Counted from the stretch's first letter, positions 7,199 to 14,068 are shown. The stretch is DNA of 22,705 nucleotides from an uncultured Eubacteriales bacterium (GCA_900321505.1 ONWK01000353.1:1-22705), one strand, 5' to 3'. Numbers and translations: made by a program. The notes: generated by a model not told the origin, from the letters alone.

Positions 7199-7792
7199 AT
7201 GACACTTATTAGCTTAGGCATATTGAAAGAGGACCCGGTCTGGGTCCTTTTTCCCGGTTCGGACGGAACGAAGGAGCTGATACTGACGATGCTCTTTCTT
7301 TTTGTCATGTTCTGGCTAGTCCTGATCAGCCGCCGCTGCAGTATACCGCTTTTTGTGATCTATATCCTGACATTGCTTTATTTCACCATGATGTGCAGAA
7401 CCTTTTCGGATAACAGAAAACTGCTGAACGGTCTTTTCGACACCATAAGGAATTCTCTCAGTATGGAAGGGGGTCTGCATATCACTGACCGCGTGACATT
7501 TAATGCAATGCTTCTGAATATCCTTCTCTTTGTACCGATGGGATATTTACTTCCGACTATCTTTAAGCTGTTCACAAAGGTCTGGTTCATGATCCCCATG
7601 GGACTGATAATTTCGCTTATCATCGAGACTACCCAGTACTTTACAGGACTCGGTGTTTTTGACGTGGATGATCTCTTTTTCAATACTCTGGGAACGGCGC
7701 TGGGCTTCCTGCTGTTCAGGCTTCTGGTGATATTGGAAAGGAAGAGAGAAAAAAGACGGAAAAATATTGAATTAAACGGAAACTCTCTTTGA
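7199..7792 (+). CDS. VanZ-like family membrane protein
   Basis: About 197 residues with four to five hydrophobic helices: ELILTMLFLFVMFWLVLI, IPLFVIYILTLLYF, FNAMLLNILLFVPMGYLLP, WFMIPMGLIISLIIETTQ and the segment after DVDDLFFNTLGTALGFLLF. The core NILLFVPMGYLLP ... IETTQYFTGLGVFDVDDLFFNTLG is the VanZ-like signature; VanZ itself gives low-level teicoplanin resistance, but most homologues have no known job. The ATG at 7199 is preferred over the one at 7160, which overlaps mecA, because GGTGGGAAGGGAAAG lies just upstream. The C terminus is very basic (ERKREKRRKN). It sits directly before the ATP synthase operon, where atpI is often found, but shows no resemblance to AtpI that I can see. Confidence 0.82.
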   Translation: MTLISLGILKEDPVWVLFPGSDGTKELILTMLFLFVMFWLVLISRRCSIPLFVIYILTLLYFTMMCRTFSDNRKLLNGLFDTIRNSLSMEGGLHITDRVTFNAMLLNILLFVPMGYLLPTIFKLFTKVWFMIPMGLIISLIIETTQYFTGLGVFDVDDLFFNTLGTALGFLLFRLLVILERKREKRRKNIELNGNSL

Positions 7793-7817
7793 CTTTAGGC
7801 ATATACAGGACTAAAAT
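7789..7817 (+). promoter_or_regulatory. Promoter of the ATP synthase operon
   Basis: TTGACT (7789-7794) and TAAAAT (7812-7817) have the ideal 17-base spacing. The -35 box overlaps the TGA stop of the VanZ-like gene (7790-7792). Predicted start of transcription is near 7824, giving a leader of only about 22 bases before atpB. Confidence 0.72.
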
Positions 7818-7830
7818 AGAGTTTGGTTAA

Positions 7831-7840
7831 GGGAGGTGAT
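7831..7840 (+). promoter_or_regulatory. Near-perfect ribosome site deciding the UUG start of atpB
   Basis: GGGAGGTGAT matches the anti-Shine-Dalgarno sequence almost fully and is 5 bases from the TTG at 7846. It picks this TTG over the ATG at codon 10 and should compensate for the weak start codon. Confidence 0.75.
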
Positions 7841-7845
7841 AGGAT

Positions 7846-8637
7846 TTGGACAAAAGAAAACGGGTGCATGCCATGGCCATATTCCTGGTGGTGGCTCTTG
7901 CGCTGTTTATCGGTGTGATCCTGCTTAACGGAAAATATGAAAAGCATGAGACCATCCAGGAAGCCATGAGGGATGCGGTGCTGCATGAGTACAACAAGAT
8001 ATCATTCTTCGGCATTGATGTTAATCCGTCGCTGATATCCGGCTTTGTTGTAACGGGGATACTTCTTCTGTTCGCACTGATCCTGAGATTGTTCTTTATC
8101 CCGAGGTTTAAGATAAAACCGGGAAAGTTCCAGATGCTGATAGAGGAATGGGTCGGCTACTTTGACAAGCTGGCCAGGTCCAACAGTCCCCACAGAAACC
8201 GTTTCCTCGGAGCCTATATTTTTGTTTCCGGAAGCTATGTCTTCATCGGAACGCTTTTTGAGCTTGTGGGAGTACAGTGGACCACCACGGAGGGCACTTC
8301 CATATCGCTGCCGGCGCCGCTGGCGGATATCAACGGAGCCATAATGATGGGCTGTCTGTCATATCTGGTCATTCTTTCGGGAGGAATCGCGCAGAATAAG
8401 CTGAAGGGTGTCGGGAAGACCCTGAAGGATTTCTCGCTTCCCATATCCATGAGCTTCCGATTGTTCGGTGCTCTGCTTTCGGGTATGCTTGTTACCGAGC
8501 TGGTATATTATTATATACAGCTGAGCTTTGTGCTGCCGGTGATCGTAGGTGTGCTTTTCACCCTGCTGCACGCTCTTATCCAGACCTACGTGCTTACGAT
8601 GCTTACATCGGTATTCTACGGTGAGGTGACAGAATAA
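7846..8637 (+). CDS. atpB: F-type ATP synthase subunit a
   Basis: Membrane stator subunit that forms the ion half-channels against the c-ring. The 263-residue product starts at TTG. It contains PGKFQMLIEEWVGYF, the segment LPAPLADINGAIMMG (PTxDxN-like), the essential arginine R205 in SFRLFGALLSG, and the last helix with Q246 (HALIQTYVLTML). These are the standard family landmarks. Differences: after the essential Arg the usual N and E (RLFGN....GE in many bacteria) are Ala and Met. There is also an additional N-terminal hydrophobic helix (residues 10-28) ahead of the usual first helix (64-84), separated by about 35 hydrophilic residues, which could be a signal peptide or an extra membrane span. 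First gene of the operon, 64 bases before atpE. Confidence 0.93.
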   Translation: MDKRKRVHAMAIFLVVALALFIGVILLNGKYEKHETIQEAMRDAVLHEYNKISFFGIDVNPSLISGFVVTGILLLFALILRLFFIPRFKIKPGKFQMLIEEWVGYFDKLARSNSPHRNRFLGAYIFVSGSYVFIGTLFELVGVQWTTTEGTSISLPAPLADINGAIMMGCLSYLVILSGGIAQNKLKGVGKTLKDFSLPISMSFRLFGALLSGMLVTELVYYYIQLSFVLPVIVGVLFTLLHALIQTYVLTMLTSVFYGEVTE

Positions 8638-8701
8638 CGAGGATTTCACCCCGGGGATCCGGAGGATGTGAAGAGATAATAATTTCAGGAGGAATCATAA
8701 C

Positions 8702-9136
8702 ATGACAATCAAGGTATCCAAAAAGCTTCCGATAATTCTGGGAATCATAATACTGCTGCTCACCGCAGCGGTCTTTGCAGGTTCCAAGATCGTAAATGCG
8801 TCTGAAGCACGTACATCCATAGTCAAAGAAGAGTCAAATGCTGCTTCCGATAACAGTCTGACAGATGAAGAAAAGCTTATGCATGCAGCGGCAATTCAAG
8901 AGGAAGCAGGGTCGACCGGTACCAAGGCACTTGCAGCAGCTATCGCGGTAGGTCTTGCGGCGGCAGCCGGTGCCATAGCCATGGGTATAGCCATCGCAAA
9001 GTCTGCAGAAGGCATCTCCCGCCAGCCGGAAGCTGAAGGAAGCATCAGAACCACCCTCATGCTCGGACTGGTATTCATAGAAACCGCGATCATCTATGCA
9101 CTTATCGTGGCAATATTGATCATATTCGTCATGTGA
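8702..9136 (+). CDS. atpE: F-type ATP synthase subunit c with N-terminal signal-like extension
   Basis: Forms the ion-carrying rotor ring. The 144 residues are about twice the usual length. Residues 73-144 are the canonical hairpin: TM1 (~75-99), polar loop RQP at 107-109 and TM2 (~118-143) with the ion-binding carboxylate E127 in FIETAIIYALIV. Residues 1-~34 look like a signal peptide or signal anchor (KVSKK, then LPIILGIIILLLTAAVFAGS), followed by about 40 hydrophilic residues (SEARTSIVKEESNAASDNSL). This puts the TM1 N terminus outside, which agrees with normal c topology. The TM1 packing motif is Ala-rich. The residue equal to sodium-binding Q32 of Ilyobacter is M94, and the residues after Glu are T-A, so proton use looks more likely than sodium. 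Strong ribosome site CAGGAGGAA. Confidence 0.92.
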   Translation: MTIKVSKKLPIILGIIILLLTAAVFAGSKIVNASEARTSIVKEESNAASDNSLTDEEKLMHAAAIQEEAGSTGTKALAAAIAVGLAAAAGAIAMGIAIAKSAEGISRQPEAEGSIRTTLMLGLVFIETAIIYALIVAILIIFVM

Positions 9137-9308
9137 TGCACCAGGGGAACAAAGTCGAAACGCCTCATGCTTGCATGAGGGGCGTTTCGACCTTGTGACC
9201 CGCAAGATCATCGAGCCGGAGCGATTTCCGAAGGAAAGAGCGGGAGGCGAGATGATCGCAGGGATTGCGGGAGCCGCGAAGCGGCGGAGCAATCCCGGTG
9301 CATCACAT
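9131..9308 (+). repeat. MITE-like palindromic element between atpE and atpF (complete copy)
   Basis: Bounded by a perfect 12-bp terminal inverted repeat: ATGTGATGCACC (9131-9142) and GGTGCATCACAT (9297-9308). Inside are three hairpins. A: GTCGAAACGCC (9154-9164) with GGCGTTTCGAC (9181-9191), continued by TCATGC/GCATGA. B: GATCATC/GATGATC with an inner TTTCC-GAA-GGAAA arm (about 9206-9257). C: GGGATTGC (9261-9268) with GCAATCCC (9289-9296), enclosing GCCGC-GAA-GCGGC. The left repeat contains the last codon and stop of atpE. Such a layout is typical of non-autonomous palindromic elements (MITE/BIME-like). No transposase is present. Whether other copies exist in the genome cannot be seen here. 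Confidence 0.8.
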
Positions 9309-9310
9309 AC

Positions 9311-9412
9311 GCAGGCAACTCAAGCCCGCAAGATCATCGAGCCGGGAGGCGAGATGATCGCAGGGATTGCGGGAGCCGCGAAGCGGCGGAGCAATCCCGG
9401 TGCATCACATAC
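9311..9412 (+). repeat. Second, partial copy of the palindromic element
   Basis: A 102-base unit following the first copy. Its 70 bases at 9343-9412 are identical to 9241-9310. The 21 bases at 9325-9345 match 9199-9219. It has hairpins B and C and the right terminal repeat GGTGCATCACAT (9399-9410) but lacks the left repeat and hairpin A. In hairpin B it lacks the 24 bases that form the inner TTTCC-GAA-GGAAA arm of the first copy, leaving GATCATC-GA-GCC-GGGA-GGC-GA-GATGATC (9332-9359). Complete identity of the 70-base part implies a recent tandem duplication. It ends 37 bases before the atpF start. Confidence 0.85.
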
Positions 9413-9449
9413 CCCCCCTAAAAAATCTATAAGAAAAGAGGACAGTCAG

Positions 9450-9944
9450 ATGCCTTTAAACATAGATTTCCAACAGATACTGCTTCACCTGCTGAACTTC
9501 ACGCTTCTTTTTGCAGGCCTTTATTTCCTGCTCTATAAACCTGTAAAGGATTTTATGAAGAAGCGAGAGAAGTATTATCAGGATATGCAGGATTCAGCAG
9601 ATGAGATGCTTAAACATGCCGAAGATGCTAAACAGGAATACGAAGGCAGGCTTCGGGAAGTGGATGCTGAGATAACCTCAAAGAGGAAGACAGCTGCAGA
9701 GGAGCTTGAAAAACAGCGCAGAAAGAAGATCGAGGATGCCGAAACCGAGGCAGCAAAGATCATAGAGGAAGCAAGGGAAGAAGGACAGGCCATGCGTGAT
9801 CAGATCATCAGCTCCGCCAAGGGCCAGATCACGGATCTTGTAGAGGATATCGCCCGCAAGGCACTTCTCAACGAGGATGTATCAACAACCTTCGATGCCT
9901 TCCTTGATGCAGCGGAAAGGGGTGCTTCGGATGGAGAATCGTAA
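9450..9944 (+). CDS. atpF: F-type ATP synthase subunit b
   Basis: Peripheral stalk subunit joining F0 to the top of F1. The 164 residues comprise one N-terminal membrane helix (FQQILLHLLNFTLLFAGLYF), the typical YKPVKDFMKKRE boundary, and a long charged coiled coil (heptad-like E/K/A-rich run to about residue 150). The ATG at 9450 has AAGAAAAGAGGA upstream and gives the normal N terminus. The open frame continues upstream to 9171, but that part is a translation of the palindromic repeats and is rejected. Its C-terminal end would contact the delta C-terminal domain, which here is fused to alpha. The end of the gene overlaps the alpha start by 14 bases. Confidence 0.94.
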   Translation: MPLNIDFQQILLHLLNFTLLFAGLYFLLYKPVKDFMKKREKYYQDMQDSADEMLKHAEDAKQEYEGRLREVDAEITSKRKTAAEELEKQRRKKIEDAETEAAKIIEEAREEGQAMRDQIISSAKGQITDLVEDIARKALLNEDVSTTFDAFLDAAERGASDGES

Positions 9945-11679
9945 GACAGCGAAGCTTTTTGCACCGCTCCCTCCTACCGAAGAGCAGGAAAAACGTTTCC
10001 GCGCATTTATTGCGAAAAAATACGGGGAGGATGTGGATTTCCTCTATGTAGAGGATAAATCCCTGGATTCGGGTTTCCGTCTTGAGTACGGAAACGAAGT
10101 ATATAACTGGACGCTTGAGGGACGTATCCAGCAGCTGAAGGACGCTACCGACGAGATCAAAAAAGCCAGGATCAGCAAGAAACATCCGGCTAAGAATATC
10201 GTATCGCTTGTCCGTTCATCCCTTGAGAAATGGGAGCTTGAGGCTATCCCTGTCCAGGAGGGACGCGTTATATCCGTAGGAGACGGAATAGTCTTTGCAT
10301 CCGGACTGGAATCTGCACGCTACGGCGAGATCGTGCTTTTTGAGTCCGGAGTAAAGGGCATGGTTCAGGAGCTCCGGCATGATGAGATAGGTATAGTTCT
10401 TTTCGGAGAGGATAATGACATAACCGAAGGAGGTCTGATCCGAAGGACCAAGATGACCGCGGGAATACCTGCGGGACCGGACTTCCTGGGACGAGTTATA
10501 AATGCCCTTGGGGAGCCCATAGACGGTCTGGGAGTGATCCCGGCTGTGGGTTATCAGGAAATAGAGAGTCCTGCACCGAGTATCATTGACCGGCAGCCGG
10601 TGGACGAACCCATGGAGACGGGAATACTCTCCATAGATTCCATGTTCCCCATCGGAAGGGGACAGCGAGAGCTGATAATCGGTGACCGCCAGACAGGAAA
10701 AACGGCGGTGGCTATAGATACGATCCTTAACCAGAAGGGAAAGGGCGTAGTCTGTATCTACTGTGCCATAGGACAGAAGGCGGGAAGTGTGGCTCAGCTT
10801 GCGGAGACGCTGAGAAAGCACGGGGCGATGGAATATACCATCATTGTTGCCGCAACAGCTGCGGATTCCGCGCCGCTGCAGTATATCGCACCCTATTCCG
10901 CAACAGCCATGGGCGAATTCTTCATGGCAAACGGCAAGGATGTGCTCATAGTATATGACGACCTGTCCAAGCATGCCGTGGCATACAGGGCATTGTCGCT
11001 GCTGCTGGAGCGTTCACCCGGACGCGAGGCTTATCCGGGTGATGTATTCTATCTGCACTCCAGACTGCTGGAGCGCTCGGCTCATCTTTCCTCAAAAAAG
11101 GGCGGCGGCTCCATGACAGCACTTCCCATTGTGGAGACCCAGGCGGGAGATGTGTCCGCATATATTCCGACGAATATCATTTCCATCACGGACGGTCAGC
11201 TCTTCCTTGAGAGCAGCCTTTTCTTTGCAGGGCAGCGTCCGGCTGTCAATGTAGGTCTTTCCGTATCCCGTGTCGGCGGTGCGGCTCAGACAAAGGCCAT
11301 GAAAAAGGCAGTTTCCGGTCTGCGTCTGGACCTTGCGCAGTACAGGGAAATGGAAGTCTTCACCCAGTTCTCCAGTGATCTGGATGAGTCCACCAAACGC
11401 CAGCTGTCGTACGGACAGAGACTGATGCAGCTGCTTCGCCAGCCCCAGAATCATCCCTTCACCATGGCTGAGCAGGTTGTGATCCTCGTTGCCGCCATGG
11501 GACATACCATGGATGATGTTCCTGTTGACAGGATTCAGGAGCGGCGGACGGCGTTTCTGGAATATATGAATGAAGTTGAAAAGGGCATCATGGATGAGAT
11601 AGCTTCAAGCAGGAATCTCTCCGAGGATACAAAGGAAGCGGTGCTTAACGCCGCCAGAGCATTTTTCGAGAAAAAGTAG
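9931..11679 (+). CDS. atpA: ATP synthase alpha subunit with N-terminal delta C-terminal-domain fusion
   Basis: A 582-residue alpha subunit, about 80 longer than usual. Alpha proper starts near residue 89 (NIVSLVRSSLEKW, then EGRVISVGDGIVFASGLE). Walker A GDRQTGKT is at 251-258, the ADP-sensing SVSRVGG arginine is R447, and IISITDGQLFLES is intact. Residues 6-76 are not alpha: they align without gaps to the C-terminal domain of Escherichia coli delta (SxG, G-D/N-x-V, S/T-x-x-G-R-L/I-x-x-L; here LDSGFRLEYGNEVYNWTLEG then RIQQL). No separate atpH occurs between atpF and this gene, its normal place, and no delta N-terminal domain is seen in the operon. The start at 9931 has GGAAAGGGG 8 bases upstream and overlaps atpF; the earlier ATG at 9877 is less likely. 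Fusion call: high confidence from motifs; function is inference. Confidence 0.93.
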   Translation: MENRKTAKLFAPLPPTEEQEKRFRAFIAKKYGEDVDFLYVEDKSLDSGFRLEYGNEVYNWTLEGRIQQLKDATDEIKKARISKKHPAKNIVSLVRSSLEKWELEAIPVQEGRVISVGDGIVFASGLESARYGEIVLFESGVKGMVQELRHDEIGIVLFGEDNDITEGGLIRRTKMTAGIPAGPDFLGRVINALGEPIDGLGVIPAVGYQEIESPAPSIIDRQPVDEPMETGILSIDSMFPIGRGQRELIIGDRQTGKTAVAIDTILNQKGKGVVCIYCAIGQKAGSVAQLAETLRKHGAMEYTIIVAATAADSAPLQYIAPYSATAMGEFFMANGKDVLIVYDDLSKHAVAYRALSLLLERSPGREAYPGDVFYLHSRLLERSAHLSSKKGGGSMTALPIVETQAGDVSAYIPTNIISITDGQLFLESSLFFAGQRPAVNVGLSVSRVGGAAQTKAMKKAVSGLRLDLAQYREMEVFTQFSSDLDESTKRQLSYGQRLMQLLRQPQNHPFTMAEQVVILVAAMGHTMDDVPVDRIQERRTAFLEYMNEVEKGIMDEIASSRNLSEDTKEAVLNAARAFFEKK

Positions 11680-11718
11680 AAAACAGGTTTCAGGATCCAC
11701 CGGCAGGACAGATAAAAC

Positions 11719-12648
11719 ATGGCGAATCTACATGAGATAAAAAACCGAATACAGAGTGTACGGAGTACACAGAAGATCACGAATGCCATGTATCTCATTG
11801 CATCAACCAAGCTGCAGAAGGCAAGGGCGGATCAGGAGAAGGCAAGACCGTATTTCGAGCTTCAGGAATCCGAGATGAAAAGGATCTTCCAGCGCAGAAA
11901 TGATATCAACAGCCACTATTTCTACCCGGAAACGGGAAGAAAACAGGCCGAGTCCTACGCTTATCTGGTGATCACCGCAGATAAAGGCCTCGCGGGGGCG
12001 TACAATCATAATGTTCTCCGTATAGCGGAAGGAGAGATCACCAGACACAAGAAGGTGCATCTTTTTGTGGTTGGTGAGTACGGCAGACAGTACTTCATGA
12101 AACGCAGGATACCGATCGAAAGATCATTTCTGTATACGGCACAGAATCCAACCTTCCGCAGGGCGAGAAGGATTGCCGAGGAGCTGCTTGATCTCTACAA
12201 TAACGGAACCTGCGACGAGATCCGTATCATTTACAGCCGTATGAGGCACGGGGGCATGGATGCGGAGGCTAAAAGAGAACAGCTGCTTCCCTTTGCAAGA
12301 GGAGCCTTCGGTGAGTACCGGGAGCAGAAAGAGGGCTACAGGAAGCAGTACGAATTCTACCCGAATCCGACGGCGGCACTGGAGAATATAGTTCCCAGCT
12401 ATATTGCAGGCTACATTTACGGCGCGCTTGTCGAGAGCTTCTGCAGTGAGCAGAATGCCAGGATGAATGCCATGAAGTCCGCAAATGATAATGCACAGGA
12501 GCTGCTGGATGGCCTTTCCATACAATATAACCGTGTACGGCAGTATGCGATAACCCAGGAGATCACGGAAGTGACCGCTGGCGCTAAGGCCCAGAGAAAG
12601 AAGCGGAAGCGCAATCAGAATACTGAGGGCCAGGGAGCTTCACGGTAG
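11719..12648 (+). CDS. atpG: F-type ATP synthase subunit gamma with basic C-terminal tail
   Basis: Central rotor shaft. The N-terminal helix reads LHEIKNRIQSVRSTQKITNA, the Rossmann part has ITADKGLAGAYNHNV, and the C-terminal helix has NARMNAMKSANDNAQELLDG and YAITQEITEVTAGA, all as in the family. Most bacterial gamma subunits end at the position of GAKA (about residue 291). Here 18 further residues follow, QRKKRKRNQNTEGQGASR, strongly basic. As the gamma C terminus points up through the alpha3beta3 hexamer, this tail should reach or emerge from the crown. Total length 309 versus about 286. The gene follows atpA by 39 bases; the ribosome site (GGCAGGACAG) is modest. Confidence 0.94.
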   Translation: MANLHEIKNRIQSVRSTQKITNAMYLIASTKLQKARADQEKARPYFELQESEMKRIFQRRNDINSHYFYPETGRKQAESYAYLVITADKGLAGAYNHNVLRIAEGEITRHKKVHLFVVGEYGRQYFMKRRIPIERSFLYTAQNPTFRRARRIAEELLDLYNNGTCDEIRIIYSRMRHGGMDAEAKREQLLPFARGAFGEYREQKEGYRKQYEFYPNPTAALENIVPSYIAGYIYGALVESFCSEQNARMNAMKSANDNAQELLDGLSIQYNRVRQYAITQEITEVTAGAKAQRKKRKRNQNTEGQGASR

Positions 12649-12667
12649 AGCATATAGGAGTATCATA

Positions 12668-14056
12668 ATGAACAAAGGCAAGATAGTACAGATATCCGGC
12701 TCGGTCATCGACTGTGCCTTCCCCGAAGGGCAGCTTCCCAAACTGAGAGAGGCGCTGGTAGTAAATGTGGACGGAGAGAACAGGTACATGGAAGTGGCCC
12801 AGATGCTGGGGAATTCCGAGGTACGCTGCATAATACTTGACCGCAGTGAAGGCCTGGCGCGGGATATGGAGGTGAAGGCTACCGGCTCCGGTATCCGCGT
12901 ACCTGTGGGCCAGGCTACCATAGGAAGAATGTTCAACGTTCTCGGTCAGCCGATAGATGGCGGAAAGATCATATCCAGAAAGACCGAGCGCTGGGAGATA
13001 CACAGAAAACCGCCGTCGTTTGAAGTTCAGAGCACCTCTGCCGAGATACTGGAAACAGGTATCAAAGTGGTGGATCTTCTGGAGCCGTACCTGAGGGGCG
13101 GTAAGATAGGGCTTTTCGGAGGCGCAGGAGTCGGTAAGACGGTTCTGATACAGGAGCTGATCCATAATGTTGCCATGGAGCACGGTGGATATTCCATCTT
13201 CACCGGAGTCGGGGAGCGAAGCCGTGAAGGCAACGATCTCTGGAACGAGATGAAGGAGAGCGGTACCATAGAGAAAACGGCCATGGTATTCGGACAGATG
13301 AACGAATCTCCCGGCGTACGTATGAGAGTTGCGCTGACGGGACTTACCATGGCAGAATATTTCCGTGACATGGAAAACAGAGACGTGCTGCTCTTTATCG
13401 ATAACATTTTCCGTTTCGTACAGGCAGGATCGGAGGTGTCCACACTGCTCGGACGTATGCCTTCTGCAGTGGGCTATCAGCCGACACTGGCAAGTGAAAT
13501 GGGCCAGCTGCAGGAAAGGATCACATCCACCGGAAGCGGTTCGGTCACTTCGGTGCAGGCAGTATATGTGCCGGCGGACGATCTGACGGATCCGGCACCG
13601 GCCACAACATTTTCACACCTGGATGCGACTACGGTCCTGTCCCGTAAGATAGCCGAGCAGGGTATATATCCCGCTGTGGATCCGCTGGAATCCACATCCC
13701 GCATACTTGAGGCTGAGATCGTGGGCGAGGAGCACTACAGGGTTGCACGTCAGGTGCAGGAGTATCTTCAGAAATATAATGAATTGCAGGATATCATCGC
13801 TATCCTGGGTATGGACGAGCTGTCCGACCAGGATAAGAAGGTGGTGAACAGGGCAAGAAAGATCACCAGATTCCTGTCACAGCCCATGTTTGTGGCTGAG
13901 AAGTTCACGGGAACTCCGGGAGTATATGTGCCGGTAGCCGATACTGTACGAGGCTTTTCGGAGCTCCTGTCAGGAAAGTATGATGATCTGCCGGAGGCGG
14001 CATTCTTTAACGTTGGAACCGTGGAGGATGCGGTGAAAAAAGCTGAGAATATGTAA
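12668..14056 (+). CDS. atpD: F-type ATP synthase subunit beta
   Basis: Catalytic subunit of F1, 462 residues, normal length. Walker A GGAGVGKT is at 151-158, the catalytic glutamate region GVGERSREGNDLW follows, Walker B is in VLLFIDNIFRFVQAGSEVS, and the DELSD torque loop is at 383-387. TSVQAVYVPADDLTDPAPAT is the standard family signature. Everything needed for catalysis appears intact, so the operon's enzyme should be active in ATP synthesis or hydrolysis despite the unusual stator. AGGAG precedes the start, 20 bases after the gamma stop. Confidence 0.98.
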   Translation: MNKGKIVQISGSVIDCAFPEGQLPKLREALVVNVDGENRYMEVAQMLGNSEVRCIILDRSEGLARDMEVKATGSGIRVPVGQATIGRMFNVLGQPIDGGKIISRKTERWEIHRKPPSFEVQSTSAEILETGIKVVDLLEPYLRGGKIGLFGGAGVGKTVLIQELIHNVAMEHGGYSIFTGVGERSREGNDLWNEMKESGTIEKTAMVFGQMNESPGVRMRVALTGLTMAEYFRDMENRDVLLFIDNIFRFVQAGSEVSTLLGRMPSAVGYQPTLASEMGQLQERITSTGSGSVTSVQAVYVPADDLTDPAPATTFSHLDATTVLSRKIAEQGIYPAVDPLESTSRILEAEIVGEEHYRVARQVQEYLQKYNELQDIIAILGMDELSDQDKKVVNRARKITRFLSQPMFVAEKFTGTPGVYVPVADTVRGFSELLSGKYDDLPEAAFFNVGTVEDAVKKAENM

Positions 14057-14068
14057 GGGAGTCTGTAT

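Noticed and set aside
8661..8671. GGAGG followed by ATGTGA, a start-stop minimal ORF before atpE
   Set aside because: The spacing between the ribosome site and ATG is too short to work; likely chance.
9131..9412. CRISPR array as an explanation of the repeats
   Set aside because: Only two unequal long copies with internal palindromes and no spacers of uniform size; no cas genes.
9171..9449. N-terminal extension of subunit b by 93 residues, read through the palindromic repeats
   Set aside because: The translated part is repeat sequence with no ribosome site at its start, while ATG 9450 has a good one and gives the exact family N terminus.
9877..9930. Earlier ATG for the alpha fusion protein
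   Set aside because: It lies deep inside atpF and has no ribosome site; the ATG at 9931 has GGAAAGGGG at proper distance and the added residues match nothing.
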